From JABDBL01 sp963845445 (GTDB lineage: Bacteria > Cyanobacteriota > Vampirovibrionia > Obscuribacterales > Obscuribacteraceae): a DNA stretch of 64,000 bases. Shown in pieces: positions 36,491 to 45,366 of this stretch (positions are counted from its first letter, which is position 1; each line of letters begins with the position of its first letter). Below the pieces are notes generated by a model. It was not told where the DNA came from and did no database searches. It was given only the letters and a program-made list of their open reading frames with translations. The stretch spans positions 744,001 to 808,000 of the forward strand of contig CAWJSE010000003.1 in the NCBI GenBank assembly GCA_963845445.1. Direction: 5' to 3'. Both the position numbers and the translations under genes were made by a program.

Positions 36491-36513
36491 ACCGGGGTGG
36501 GTTAGACCCCGGT
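36491..36513. terminator. Hairpin between larB and the Pro-rich gene
   Basis: ACCGGGGT / ACCCCGGT with a 7-nt loop, between two convergent genes. The stem sequence resembles the hairpin at 56984-57019. No T-run. Confidence 0.6.
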
Positions 36514-36573
36514 TCGATTGATTTATCTCCCGATTGCACAGCCCGCAATGGGGCTGCGCAGCCGGGGGCCGGA

Positions 36574-37566
36574 CTACTCTTCTTCGAAGTCGAAGGATTC
36601 GCCGGCGGCGGGCTTTGGCTCCTCGATGAGCAAGACGTCATCGGGGCCGGGCTCAATGGTGTTAATCACCACGTGCCCGTCTGCGGGCTGGCCGTTCTGG
36701 TCGGGCAGAGTGGCGTTAACGACCGACACCGGCTCGAATTGCCCGATTGGAACCGCATTGCTCTGCGTGACCGCGTTTTCCCCGTCATCGGAGCCACTTG
36801 CGCAGATCATGACGACTTCCGGCTCGGGGGGATTGACGACATTCCCCGCCGTGACCTCGACCCCGATGTCTCCCAAGGTGGTTGCCTTGTGAGTGCGGGG
36901 TGCGTAAACAAACCCGCCCAAATCGGTCGTATTCGACAAGTCGACGATCGGTTCCCCGGTGCTGGTCGCCGACGCCTCTGTGGTGGCAGTGGTCGTGGGC
37001 GGTGTGGTCACGTTCGTCGCGGACTCAGTCACGGTCGACGGTGTCCCCAACAACGGGACCTGAACGTTCACGTGAATCGTGATCGGTCCGGTGGTGGCGG
37101 TACCTCCCGACGGGGACATCATCGGGGAGATGGTGTTGGTAGGGGAAGCGGTGTTGGACGGAGACACGGTGTTGGTAGGGGACACCGTTGGCGATGACGT
37201 CACGTTCGTCGGTGACATCCCGGCCGGAGGCGGAGCCGAGGACGGGACAACCACCACCGTCGGCGGCGGTGCGCTCGTTACCTGTGGAGGCTGGTTGACG
37301 ATGCGCTGCACGAAGATGATCCGCCGCCGGCGCAGTCGTCGTCGCGGCCGTCCGGGGTCGCCCTGAGCGGCGGGTTGCGGTGCGGGCTCAGGTGCGGGTG
37401 CCGGTTCAGGTGTCGGCCCCGGCAACGGAGCTGGATTCGGAGGAGGAGGCGGCGTCTCGGGGTGGCGCTCACGGCCACCGAACATGATAGCCACGAACGC
37501 CAGCGCCAAGGCGAAGTAGAACAGCGCGTCAATCACGGTGACGGGTCCGAACGGAGTGTTAATCAT
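36574..37566 (-). CDS. Pro/Thr/Ser-rich single-pass membrane protein
   Basis: About 330 aa from the ATG at 37566 (MINTPFGPVTVIDALFYFAL); the frame is open further upstream but without a good start. One N-terminal membrane segment, then a Pro/Glu/Ala stretch, a basic patch (RPRRRLRRRRI), a Pro/Val region, several SPTNT-type repeats, a beta-rich part and an acidic end (SFDFEEE). GC content is high, as for the other planctomycete-type inserts. No family recognised; probably an extended cell-envelope protein. Confidence 0.7.
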   Translation of the reverse strand: MINTPFGPVTVIDALFYFALALAFVAIMFGGRERHPETPPPPPNPAPLPGPTPEPAPAPEPAPQPAAQGDPGRPRRRLRRRRIIFVQRIVNQPPQVTSAPPPTVVVVPSSAPPPAGMSPTNVTSSPTVSPTNTVSPSNTASPTNTISPMMSPSGGTATTGPITIHVNVQVPLLGTPSTVTESATNVTTPPTTTATTEASATSTGEPIVDLSNTTDLGGFVYAPRTHKATTLGDIGVEVTAGNVVNPPEPEVVMICASGSDDGENAVTQSNAVPIGQFEPVSVVNATLPDQNGQPADGHVVINTIEPGPDDVLLIEEPKPAAGESFDFEEE

Positions 37567-37679
37567 TGATCTGATTCTTTCAGTTAAAGACGGCCCGCGG
37601 CGAAGCGTGCACCAAGCACAGTCCTTACGCAACGGGCTCATGTGTGTGAAGCAACGAAGTTTTGGCTTTTTGTCTTGCC

Positions 37680-37719
37680 GGCGCGGCTTGCCCGACTTTT
37701 GCCAGGTACTCGCCGCGCC
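37680..37719. terminator. Hairpin behind the 37.7-38.3 kb gene
   Basis: GGCGCGGC / GCCGCGCC, 8 bp, 22 bp past the stop at 37741 on the minus strand. Confidence 0.5.
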
Positions 37720-37740
37720 GCCTACGGAACGACGACGATT

Positions 37741-38337
37741 TCAGCGACCATGCCGCGGCTGACACGGGACCAGGATCTGCTGCCACTGCGGCACCGTGTA
37801 GTAGTAATACACCGGTTCGCTTGGAGTTGGCGTTGGCGTAGTCACAGTTGGTATCTGCGGCGTCGGCGTAGGCGCGGTCGTAGGCGCTGGGGTTGGTGCT
37901 GCCGTGCATTGGCAAGTCACCTGAAGCACCACTGGCGGCGGCGTCGGCGGCTGCGCCAACACATTGTTATTGTTGACGATGTAGGGCACCGGGGCCGGCG
38001 GGGCGGAAGGAGCAGGCGCCATCAGCAGGTTAGCGATCGCTTGCGCGATCACAGTCAACTCGGCCGGAATCGATTGGGCGTGGCGGCAATGCTCATCGTG
38101 TTGACACTTGTCGAACTTGTGCTTGTCGCGCCTGCGACAAGGCTCGTCTTTCTTCTTCTCGGTGATATTAGTGTTCGTGGGTGCAGGCGTCGTAGCCGCG
38201 GGTGCAGGCGTCGTGGCCCCGGGAGCGGGCGTCGTAGCCGCGGGGGCGGGAACCACGTGTCTCTGGCTCCAAAATGCCGCCGCTACAATGGCGAGCACCA
38301 AGGTCCAAAACAGTCGGCGGTAAATGTCGTCGCGCAT
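37741..38337 (-). CDS. Ala/Pro/Thr-rich membrane-anchored protein
   Basis: 198 aa from the ATG at 38337 (MRDDIYRRLFWTLVLAIVAA); longer in-frame starts lie in AT-rich spacer sequence that does not look coding. One N-terminal membrane anchor, then TTPAPx repeats, a Cys/His segment (CRRRDKHKFDKCQHDEHCRH) that might bind a metal, a Pro-rich region and a Tyr-rich end (EPVYYYYTVPQWQQ). It forms a tandem with the Pro-rich gene downstream, suggesting related envelope roles. Confidence 0.65.
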   Translation of the reverse strand: MRDDIYRRLFWTLVLAIVAAAFWSQRHVVPAPAATTPAPGATTPAPAATTPAPTNTNITEKKKDEPCRRRDKHKFDKCQHDEHCRHAQSIPAELTVIAQAIANLLMAPAPSAPPAPVPYIVNNNNVLAQPPTPPPVVLQVTCQCTAAPTPAPTTAPTPTPQIPTVTTPTPTPSEPVYYYYTVPQWQQILVPCQPRHGR

Positions 38338-38725
38338 CGGACTCTGTCTCCATCGAAAGCCAATCCATCCTCGTTGCACCTTACCGCATGCGCGGTCAGT
38401 CAGACCCTCAGAAGTTCCGGATTGCTGACGCAACAATCTGGAAAATCTTTTTTCATTTAAATGAGAGGGTCTTAGGTGCCTTCGGTGGTTTGTGTACGAG
38501 AACGGATTCGTCTTTATATTGAAGTTTTTATTTCGGGACATCAAGTGTAAAAGTATTGAAGAATACAAAAAATGAAATGCTTGAAAATGTCATCAGTTCT
38601 TGATAACCGCTCTTTATCCTGAGGTCTGGTGCATCGGATAAACACTATTTAACGCAATTCCAGTATATTAAGTTTCTTCTTGACAGCTTGCATAGCTCCG
38701 CTAGCGGCCTAAATTTCCAAGGGAG
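38338..38725. other. Spacer up to IS66 copy 2
   Basis: The GC-rich character ends around 38430 and AT-rich native sequence follows. A CCGCTAGCGG palindrome lies at about 38698-38707. No gene seen. Confidence 0.5.
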
Positions 38726-40638
38726 GTAAGCCTTCGTCCAACGCAGGTATGACAACCAGAATTTAATGTGCATTAAGCTGGTCGTTTGATATTCTTGGGT
38801 AGAGTGAATTTATTTTTTCTCTCCTCGGTCATCAGCCAGGGGAGAAATTCTTTTAGGTCTGGTGGTGCTCTGCCGGGTGTTTTTGAACATTCGTTAAAGT
38901 AATCTAGCAACAAAGCTTGTGGATTGAGTCCATTAACCTGCCATGTCTGGAAGACAGTAAATAATTTAGCCGCCAATTGACCAGACCATTCTTTGCCACT
39001 ACCGTAGCTGTTCTTGCGATTAATGACCAGATTTCTGAGTAATCTTTCGGCCCGGTTATTGTCTAGGCTAATACGCGGGTCAGTAAGAAATACTGTTAGG
39101 CCAATCCAGTGTGTCATGAAGCTTTTTAGTATTGTCTTTTGCTCTTTATGCAAATCTGGCTGTTCAAGCTGTGATTGCCAAAGTTGCTCAAGTTTTTTCA
39201 CCTGCTGTTCAACCGCTAGATGGGCGTCATTCCAAGGCTGTCCTGATTGCCACAGAGCCGTTCGTTTATGATTAAGAGCAAACAATATTCCTATTTCGCT
39301 AAGCCATTCTTGGGACCATTCTTTCAAGCTTGGTATGCCCTGAAAGACTTTGAGGATATCTCGTCTTTGGTGAACCCAGCACCAGGCATTTTTGATAGCT
39401 GGATTTAAAGTCCAGTAGCTCTTCAGTCTGTCAGTTAATAATATTCCTGTAGAACCGCCAAAGAAGTCTTTAGGCACATCTTTTGAACGGCTTTTATCTA
39501 GCAAGTAAACGACAGCATCCAAGCTGGCGAAAAGCCAGAACCACCATTGTTTGTCATTTCTGAGCCCATTATTTTCTTCAAAGACGCGCCAGGTGGACTC
39601 ATCTGCATTCCACAGGTCTGCGCCGCGGCAATGATTGACTATTTGTTCATACAAAGAGGCAAGCAGTGTGTCTATTATTTTCATGCCGCCTGTGACTGTA
39701 CCGGCGGATAGATGTAAACCGTGCAAAGCCAATTCTTGTAAAACCCGTTGAGTTGGCACACCAAACATATATTTCCAGACAAGTAAATATACCCAGAGAG
39801 AGTTGCCGATTGTGGTGCGTGGATACAATTTAGGAGGAGGAGGGGCTTTTAATATGACTTTGCCTTTGCAGTCGCATTGGCTGACCAAAATTCTTTTGCG
39901 ACACACCCGTATATATGGTTTAACCTCTACCTCTGCTATTTCGCTGTCATCAGTTTTTGATACTAGGCGATATGGTTTGTTACAAATATCACAGGCACAC
40001 TTAGGCGGGTCAAGAAATTCCTCACGTTGCTCAAGGTTACTTCTATCGCTGCGCCCATGACCATTACCTGGTCCGCATTTTTGACCACGTTTACGTTTTT
40101 CTTGTTCTGGTTCAGAGGCTAGTTTTAATTCTTGTATGGGGGCAATAGCCAGGGAGTCAGCCGTTTCAGTCTTGCGACCAAATTGGTCTTTTTGGAACCA
40201 AGCGATTCTTTTATTTGCGTTTTCTAATTCTTCTTTTAATTGTTGTATTTCCTGCTCCAGAGCTTGTTTTTGTTGACAGAAAGATTCTGTGGCAGCAATA
40301 CGGCTTCTTCTAAGCCTTTTATTTTCTTGTCTAAGCTGCAAAATTTCTTGTTCAAGCTGCCCAATCTTTGCTTGGAAAGCAGATGCTTCAATCTGCCTAG
40401 CGGTTCTTTCATTCCTCAGCAATTGCAGCAGTGCCGGTACATCGTTATTTACTAGCAGTAACTCAACAAAAGAGCTCGTCCGAGCGCTATTACTATTCGA
40501 TCCCTGCAAGTTACTTTCTTTCTAGTAAAACAACCTCATTTATTTAAACTCCACCTCTCCAAAATGCCAAGACCTCCTAACGTATATGCCTGTAGCTTCT
40601 TCTTGACCTTGCCAAGCCTACCTCTACCGAAGGCTTAC
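38726..40638 (-). mobile_element. IS66-family element, copy 2 (1,913 bp)
   Basis: Same ends and length as copy 1 but inverted. The direct repeat CAAGGGAG flanks it (38718-38725 and 40639-40646), different from the AAAATCAC around copy 1. Each copy therefore arrived by its own insertion. Confidence 0.95.
38773..40509 (-). CDS. tnpC: IS66 transposase (TnpC), identical to copy 1
   Basis: 578 aa, identical over its full length to the protein at 24236-25972, so the two copies separated very recently. Same TTG start and same DDE motifs. Confidence 0.93.
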   Translation of the reverse strand: MQGSNSNSARTSSFVELLLVNNDVPALLQLLRNERTARQIEASAFQAKIGQLEQEILQLRQENKRLRRSRIAATESFCQQKQALEQEIQQLKEELENANKRIAWFQKDQFGRKTETADSLAIAPIQELKLASEPEQEKRKRGQKCGPGNGHGRSDRSNLEQREEFLDPPKCACDICNKPYRLVSKTDDSEIAEVEVKPYIRVCRKRILVSQCDCKGKVILKAPPPPKLYPRTTIGNSLWVYLLVWKYMFGVPTQRVLQELALHGLHLSAGTVTGGMKIIDTLLASLYEQIVNHCRGADLWNADESTWRVFEENNGLRNDKQWWFWLFASLDAVVYLLDKSRSKDVPKDFFGGSTGILLTDRLKSYWTLNPAIKNAWCWVHQRRDILKVFQGIPSLKEWSQEWLSEIGILFALNHKRTALWQSGQPWNDAHLAVEQQVKKLEQLWQSQLEQPDLHKEQKTILKSFMTHWIGLTVFLTDPRISLDNNRAERLLRNLVINRKNSYGSGKEWSGQLAAKLFTVFQTWQVNGLNPQALLLDYFNECSKTPGRAPPDLKEFLPWLMTEERKNKFTLPKNIKRPA

Positions 40639-40925
40639 CAAGGGAGAAGGAATAACGTAACTTGCTCAAAGCCGTTAGCAAGCCACTTTAATGACGCATA
40701 CTAGGTATGCCTCCTTATAGTTAGCGCCACTATGCTTATGCCTTTATTTTCTTAGGCACTAACGATTACTGGTCTAAAACAAAAAAACTAAGAATACGGT
40801 GGTCATTTTGATGGGGCCACCTCAAGACTATAAATATTCAAATGCGAATGGGCTTAGAATAAAAATTTTAGACATTCAGTGCCTGGATGCACCAACTAAG
40901 GATCGGTTCTCTAAAGACAAATATA
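40639..40925. other. Spacer
   Basis: AT-rich with a GTTAGCGCCACTAT fragment near 40718 and further short inverted repeats. No gene seen. Confidence 0.5.
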
Positions 40926-40973
40926 GGTAATCTGCAGAACGGCAATCTAGAGATTGGTGTTCTGCAGATTACC
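40926..40973. terminator. Nested 15-bp perfect hairpin behind the BNR gene
   Basis: GGTAATCTGCAGAAC pairs exactly with GTTCTGCAGATTACC, and the loop itself holds CAATCT/AGATTG. It is 26 bp past the stop of the minus-strand gene at 40999. T-run is weak. Confidence 0.65.
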
Positions 40974-40998
40974 TGAGCGCGTCGGGGCATTATGAGAA

Positions 40999-42579
40999 TT
41001 ACGGCCAGTTTAGATTGAACCGGTCTAACACTACATATTCGTAGCCGCCGCTCGTAAACTGGACGTAGGTGGTGACGAAGCCTTTGCCATCTCCCACGGT
41101 GGCATCGTAATCACCAAGGAATGGCGGCTGTTCTGGAGCATCCGAAAGGCTAAAGGGTGCGGTCGAAAGCTCCACCGGTTGGAAAAAGCTTACGCTTGTC
41201 CCATTCACTAAGCCAACTGTAGCCCAGCGGCTGATGAGCTGGCTCTGGGCGTCTTGGCGGTACCACGATATTCCCAACCTGCCGTCAGGAGAGAATGCCG
41301 GAGCAATGTCCCACTGAATGTCTGCAGTACCTGGTACCGTAAACTGTTGCTTTGTTGTCCAGGTCTGAGTTTTGTAATCCATTACTGTCAATATACCAGA
41401 TGTCCCTTCTCCTGGTACGTTCGAAACATCGTTCCAGGCCAGGACTATGTCGCTGTTTACTGGATTTACCACGACCTGTGGGAAGCTATTGGTTCGAGGT
41501 TCGCCCAGTACTCCCACATCGCCGTCGTCGCCTTTGCCATTGAGCAATTCAATAACCTGCGGTGCACTAAAATGAGCACCGCCGTCGTGTGACACCACCA
41601 TTGATTCGTTGGCAATGCCAGAGTTGGCGTCAATGGCGTAATAGAAGATGTAGATGCTGTGATCGCTGCCCACCACCACTTGAGCGCCCTGAGTTAAATC
41701 ATTGGGCACCGCTGCCACCGGGCTTTGCCAAGTCACTCCGTTAACGGAGCGGCTGAAATAAATGCCATTGGGAAGGGCATTGTTTACAGGGCCATTCTCC
41801 TGGGCCTTATAAACAGCGTATACATTGCCCTGTCCCGCACCAGACCAATTGTCGACGGTAATGTCGGGCTTGTCCACCGCGTAACTGGGAGGAAAACCCA
41901 GGGCGGCATTTACCGGTGTAGAGAATGAGCTACCTCCATCCAGAGAATATGCCACCATTAGCTGATTGGTGACTGGATTCTGCCCTGGCAGCGCTGCCAA
42001 ATAAACGATGTTGCTCTTTGTATCCACCGCTAAAGATGGATCCCCCCAATCGCCCACAGCACCATTTAGATGCTCTTCTGGATACCGAAACGAATTTCCA
42101 CCATCAGGCGAGATGCCGAATGCGGTTTCATGGGGCTGCTGACCCGGCGGCCCTACTGTGCCCAGGCCGTTGTTGGCTAACACAATATGTTCTGTGCCGC
42201 CATACCAAACGGGCACCATGGTCGTTTCATCACCCTCGCCAACCCACACGAATTGAGAGACCGTTATCGTCCCGGCTTTTGGAGGAGGAGGGCTAGCCGC
42301 TTTGTGCCTGTGCTTTCCATGCATTAGGGGTGACTGGGACTTGTGCGTTTTATGCGGTACCGGCGGATGAGCAGTCCCAGCCCCTTTATGATTGGCTTGG
42401 TGAGACGTGCCACTCTTGTGTGGCGGGTGGTGCGGCAGGTGCTGTGTCCGGTGATGCGGCGGCTTGCTAACGTCTTCAATATTATTCAAAGACTTGACGA
42501 GCCACCCAGTAAAAGCGTGAGAGAGGAGCGTCCTAGGCTCAAGCTCGGTGAGCTGAGGAGCAAACTTGTTTCGCTTCAT
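40999..42579 (-). CDS. BNR/Asp-box beta-propeller surface protein (sialidase-like), planctomycete type
   Basis: 526 aa from the ATG at 42579, with AAAGGAAA 6-7 nt upstream; the longer frame has no such signal. Residues about 10-20 read LTELEPRTLLS, the N-terminal motif of many planctomycete surface proteins, in place of a standard signal peptide. A His/Pro/Lys-rich stretch (about 40-110) leads to a propeller with Asp-box motifs SPDGGNSFRYPE, SLDGGSSFSTPV and SHDGGAHFSAPQ, as in exo-sialidases. The Arg triad of true sialidases cannot be confirmed by eye, so glycan binding or hydrolysis is open. GC-rich. Confidence 0.8.
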   Translation of the reverse strand: MKRNKFAPQLTELEPRTLLSHAFTGWLVKSLNNIEDVSKPPHHRTQHLPHHPPHKSGTSHQANHKGAGTAHPPVPHKTHKSQSPLMHGKHRHKAASPPPPKAGTITVSQFVWVGEGDETTMVPVWYGGTEHIVLANNGLGTVGPPGQQPHETAFGISPDGGNSFRYPEEHLNGAVGDWGDPSLAVDTKSNIVYLAALPGQNPVTNQLMVAYSLDGGSSFSTPVNAALGFPPSYAVDKPDITVDNWSGAGQGNVYAVYKAQENGPVNNALPNGIYFSRSVNGVTWQSPVAAVPNDLTQGAQVVVGSDHSIYIFYYAIDANSGIANESMVVSHDGGAHFSAPQVIELLNGKGDDGDVGVLGEPRTNSFPQVVVNPVNSDIVLAWNDVSNVPGEGTSGILTVMDYKTQTWTTKQQFTVPGTADIQWDIAPAFSPDGRLGISWYRQDAQSQLISRWATVGLVNGTSVSFFQPVELSTAPFSLSDAPEQPPFLGDYDATVGDGKGFVTTYVQFTSGGYEYVVLDRFNLNWP

Positions 42580-42820
42580 CGTAGTTTTCCTTTGCTGCTT
42601 TGCAAAACATCGAGGTGATCGCACGCGGGAAACTGTCGCAGTATGTCTCAAGGTTCCAGCTCATATCCAACAAAAATCCGCTGTAGTTAGGGCATAACTA
42701 AGTCCATACACCTCTGCCTCATCGTTAGATGAGCTGAAGTGCTAGTGACTGTGGTTATGGTGGATTGATGGATTGGATTCTTTTGGGCCACAAGACAAAC
42801 TGAAATGGAACAATTAAATC

Positions 42821-42846
42821 TGACATTTTCAGTCAAGCGAAGTCAA
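42821..42846 (-). promoter_or_regulatory. CTTGACTTCGCT dyad motif upstream of the BNR gene
   Basis: On the minus strand: CTTGACTTCGCTTGACTGAA then AATGTCA, about 245 bp before the BNR start. It shares CTTGACTTCGCT.GAC and the closing TGTCA with 17499-17525. Confidence 0.35.
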
Positions 42847-42989
42847 GGGATAGAATTTTTATACCTAAACGAGAGAAACAACCGTTAAAGTAACGGCAAA
42901 TTCGCGACCCTTGTTAAGTTGGGATCTAAATACTGAGTAGATTAAACAAAAATTTCAATAATTTTATTAGATTAAGGCTGAGAAATAGC

Positions 42990-43000
42990 TAGCGCAGCTC
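42990..43000. repeat. Partial TAGCGC repeat
   Basis: TAGCGCAGCTC, the left half of the palindrome family, 20 bp beyond the stop of khpA. Confidence 0.4.
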
Positions 43001-43019
43001 GTATAGTATGATAACCGGC

Positions 43020-43226
43020 TTAAGCTATTTCTACATCTACGCGTTTGTCATAACGACCGGCAGCAGCACGAATGAGTAGGCGTAAAGCAGAAATTGTTCG
43101 GCCTTCTTTGCCAATAAGACGTCCGGTGACAGAGGGGTCACAAGTTACAGTGACACGGCTGCGTCCAGGATGCAATTCTTCTCTTTCAAAATGCAAATTA
43201 CCGGTGTCATTATCGCGGGCAAGCAC
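43020..43226 (-). CDS. khpA: KH-domain RNA-binding protein KhpA
   Basis: 68 aa from a GTG at 43226. The KH core GRLIGKEGRTISALRLLIRAAA carries the GxxG loop (GKEG). KhpA is an RNA chaperone usually encoded right after rpsP. The family normally starts with about 12 more residues; here in-frame codons upstream of the GTG read APEELAEYIFRV, which fits the family, yet no ATG, GTG or TTG exists before the frame runs into rpsP. The true start may therefore be a rare codon (for example ATT) coupled to rpsP, or an indel hides it. Confidence 0.85.
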   Translation of the reverse strand: MLARDNDTGNLHFEREELHPGRSRVTVTCDPSVTGRLIGKEGRTISALRLLIRAAAGRYDKRVDVEIA

Positions 43227-43266
43227 GCGAAAAATATATTCTGCTAATTCTTCGGGCGCGGTCGAA

Positions 43267-43524
43267 TTACTTAATTCGCTTTTGCCGTAAGTTGGGCGGC
43301 GGCGTCTCTTTTAAAAGGCTGCCCACCATCTCGCTTAGTTGTGCTCCGGTTTTCGTCCATTTTTCCACAGCTTCTTTGTTGATTTTCAATTCTTTTGAAA
43401 GGGGATTGTAATAGCCAACTTCTTCAATTGGCATGCCATCGCGACGTTTGCGATTGTCTACAACAACTATACGATAATGCGGCGCTTTAGGGCCCCCAAC
43501 TCGTTTCAATCTAATTTTTACCAC
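43267..43524 (-). CDS. rpsP: 30S ribosomal protein bS16
   Basis: 85 aa. MVKIRLKRVGGPKAPHYRIV and DGMPIEEVGYYNPLSKE are the family signature. GTG start with AAGGAA 6 nt upstream. In most bacteria rpsP sits directly behind ffh; here ffh lies 4.6 kb upstream on the same strand with other genes between. Confidence 0.97.
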   Translation of the reverse strand: MVKIRLKRVGGPKAPHYRIVVVDNRKRRDGMPIEEVGYYNPLSKELKINKEAVEKWTKTGAQLSEMVGSLLKETPPPNLRQKRIK

Positions 43525-43727
43525 TAAAAATTCCTTCTTTTGCCATTAATTACTGCCTACGCTTAGGCAGAACATTTCGGTAAGCCTTACAAATCAGACC
43601 ACCGGGGTAGAAATTTAATTTTAGCAGTGATCTTGCAGCCAAGAGCCTTCAATATTCAATTTCTTAACGGAATAAGATGAATCAGAGCTAAGCTTATCTG
43701 TTGTAAAGTAGGCAATGTGTTCTATTA

Positions 43728-44045
43728 TTATTTCAATAATCCAAGACGCACTAGTTTTTGGGCTAATTCGTAAATGTCCCTTTTGCTTCCATCCTGGCGA
43801 ATTCCTATTGCTATGACCAAAACTGTTATTTCACCCTTATCTATTTTGTAAATTATCCGATACCGTTGCCCAGCAGTCCTTAAACTGCGCAAACCCGTCA
43901 GCTCTCCAACGAGGGGTTTACCCTGTTTTTCTGGTTCGTCCTTTAAGCTGTCAATACGCTCAATAATTTTTTCTCGTAATCGGCGATCTGATATACCAGC
44001 TAGCATATCTTGGGCAGTTTTCGTTAAAGAGACTTTCCAAGTCAA
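43728..44045 (-). CDS. RelE/ParE-family toxin
   Basis: 105 aa. WKVSLTKTAQDMLAGISDRR, KPLVGELTGLRSLRTAGQRYRIIYKI and VLVIAIGIR form the typical RelE fold with the Arg-rich central strand. Overlaps the antitoxin by 4 nt (ATGA). Would cut ribosome-bound mRNA or poison gyrase; RelE is more likely from the GQRYRIIYKI motif. Confidence 0.85.
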   Translation of the reverse strand: MTWKVSLTKTAQDMLAGISDRRLREKIIERIDSLKDEPEKQGKPLVGELTGLRSLRTAGQRYRIIYKIDKGEITVLVIAIGIRQDGSKRDIYELAQKLVRLGLLK

Positions 44046-44323
44046 GCTAACAAACCCAGCTCTTTTTTTACCTTTTGCCAGGGTTTTATTTTGCCCGACT
44101 TGGCTTCTAATAAGCTCTGCCGCAATAGCGGCATTAGTTCTTCATCACCCATAATTTCTAAAGTCTCTAAAAGGGATTCATAGAAGTCCCAAGACATTAC
44201 AGCTAGAACTGGCTTGCCCCGCCTAGTCACTGCAATAGCACCTAATTCTGGCTGATTTTGCAAAGTTTCTGGCAAATTGGTTAACTTGTTGCGCGCCTCT
44301 ATAATGGGAATACTTCGGTTCAT
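44042..44323 (-). CDS. Phd/YefM-family antitoxin
   Basis: 93 aa. SIPIIEARNKLTNLPETL and AIAVTRRGKPVLAVMSWDFYESLLETL are typical of Phd/YefM. Encoded directly upstream of the RelE-like toxin. Confidence 0.85.
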   Translation of the reverse strand: MNRSIPIIEARNKLTNLPETLQNQPELGAIAVTRRGKPVLAVMSWDFYESLLETLEIMGDEELMPLLRQSLLEAKSGKIKPWQKVKKELGLLA

Positions 44324-44477
44324 AATGTTTTCTCAAGTAGTACTTATTAGCGTACGTCTATCCGTACACTTTGTCAAGATTTTAAAAACTTAAACCCTTA
44401 GCCTACTAAATGCTGACTTTGCGCCTATCGTCCAAAAGACTCTCAGTCAAATTAGTCTCAATGCCAATATCTGTTTA

Positions 44478-44545
44478 ACTAGGTGCCGTGCGCGTTTTAA
44501 AGCCTGCTCTATACTAGACTAGCAACATGTAATTCGTTCTCTTCC
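44478..44545 (-). pseudogene. Probable remnant of an abrB-like antitoxin gene
   Basis: The plus-strand text GTGCGCGTTTTAAAGCCTGC and later ATGTAATTCGTTCTC resembles the abrB antitoxin gene around 45197-45255 (GAGCGCGCTTTAGCGCGTGC and ATGCAATTCGTCTTTG) in the same orientation. No frame remains. Identification by eye over about 60 bases. Confidence 0.4.
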
Positions 44546-44629
44546 GATGAACTAAGGCCAACTATCTTCAGGCAGATTCTCGCAAAGACGAAGACCTAGA
44601 ACGAATGCCTTGAATGTACTTCGTGAGTA

Positions 44630-44722
44630 CAGCCAGACTATCTGGAGATAGTCCATCGTCCATAGCCTGATTGCCAACGCCAAAAAGACGAACCACAGGA
44701 CTGCCGTCTCCGCCGCTGTTAC
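44630..44722 (-). pseudogene. Probable remnant of the 3' part of ffh
   Basis: TATCTGGAGATAGTCCATCG and the following GCCTGATTGCCAACGCCAAA match the intact ffh at 48276-48360 (TATTTGGAGATAGTCCATTG, GCTTGGTTACCACCGCCAAG) in the same orientation and spacing, continuing to GGACTGCCGTCTCCGCCGCTG versus GGATTTCCGCCACCTCC. This lies just before the rpsP side of the split operon, suggesting ffh once ended here or was partly duplicated. Confidence 0.55.
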
Positions 44723-44741
44723 TTCAATTGAGGAATTAAAT

Positions 44742-45125
44742 TTATCGAAATATCTTTATATTGATTTGAACGTCTAACTTGCCCCAAGCTTTATCTGCAG
44801 TTATGGCAGGCTTTTTTAAGCTTTGCGCCAGAGCTAAGCAGGCACGATCGCCCATAGATAGACCTGTTTTAGAAGTATTCTTTATTAAAACAGCAGCATC
44901 ATACGCGTTCTGACTATCGAAAGGAATGACAGTCAAACCAAGACTATTAACAGTTGATAGAGCCATTTTCTCGGGCATGCCATGTTTGATCAGCTGAGCA
45001 ATTACTTCAGAAAAGTTGACAGCGCTCATAACCCCTTTATCAAGGTACTTTTCAATAGTTTTAGACCCTGTTTCTTCTTTCAATATGGCAAGAATAGCAG
45101 AAGCATCAAAAACGATTTCATTCAT
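44742..45125 (-). CDS. PIN-domain toxin (VapC-like)
   Basis: 127 aa. Conserved acidic residues of the PIN RNase: D8 in VFDASAILAIL, E in NFSEVIAQL, D in SMGDRACLALA and D in PAITADKAWGKL. Overlaps the AbrB-like antitoxin by 8 nt. Would cleave RNA when unneutralised. Confidence 0.88.
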   Translation of the reverse strand: MNEIVFDASAILAILKEETGSKTIEKYLDKGVMSAVNFSEVIAQLIKHGMPEKMALSTVNSLGLTVIPFDSQNAYDAAVLIKNTSKTGLSMGDRACLALAQSLKKPAITADKAWGKLDVQINIKIFR

Positions 45126-45366
45126 GGAGTGCTTCTTGCCGCCGCTCGCTTATTAAACTATCAGTTAAATTGACATCAGACTTTATGTATTGTTTCACCA
45201 GCTGGCGAGCGCGCTTTAGCGCGTGCTTCACACTGGAAATATGCAATTCGTCTTTGTCTAAGCGCAGAATAACTTCATCACCAGCTTTTATGTCTAAAGC
45301 CTTTCTGTACACAGCCGGTATGACTAGCCGACCATTTTCGTTGATTTTTGCCCTATGTTCTTGCAT
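45118..45366 (-). CDS. AbrB/MazE-like antitoxin
   Basis: 82 aa. KINENGRLVIPAVYRKALDI and KAGDEVILRLDKDELHI are the swapped-hairpin AbrB DNA-binding fold; the C-terminal part would bind the PIN toxin encoded next. Confidence 0.88.
   Translation of the reverse strand: MQEHRAKINENGRLVIPAVYRKALDIKAGDEVILRLDKDELHISSVKHALKRARQLVKQYIKSDVNLTDSLISERRQEALHE

Larger units (their letters stand above)
42580..43019. other. Spacer between BNR gene and khpA
   Basis: Holds the dyad motif at 42821-42846 and a partial TAGCGC repeat at 42990-43000. The switch from GC-rich to AT-rich lies near 42700-42800. No gene seen. Confidence 0.6.

Noticed and set aside
37642..38460. 272-codon plus-strand ORF
   Set aside because: Arg/Leu-rich shadow of the GC-rich minus-strand Pro-rich genes.
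24107..40638. Composite transposon bounded by two IS66 copies
   Set aside because: Each IS66 has its own distinct 8-bp target duplication, so both inserted independently.
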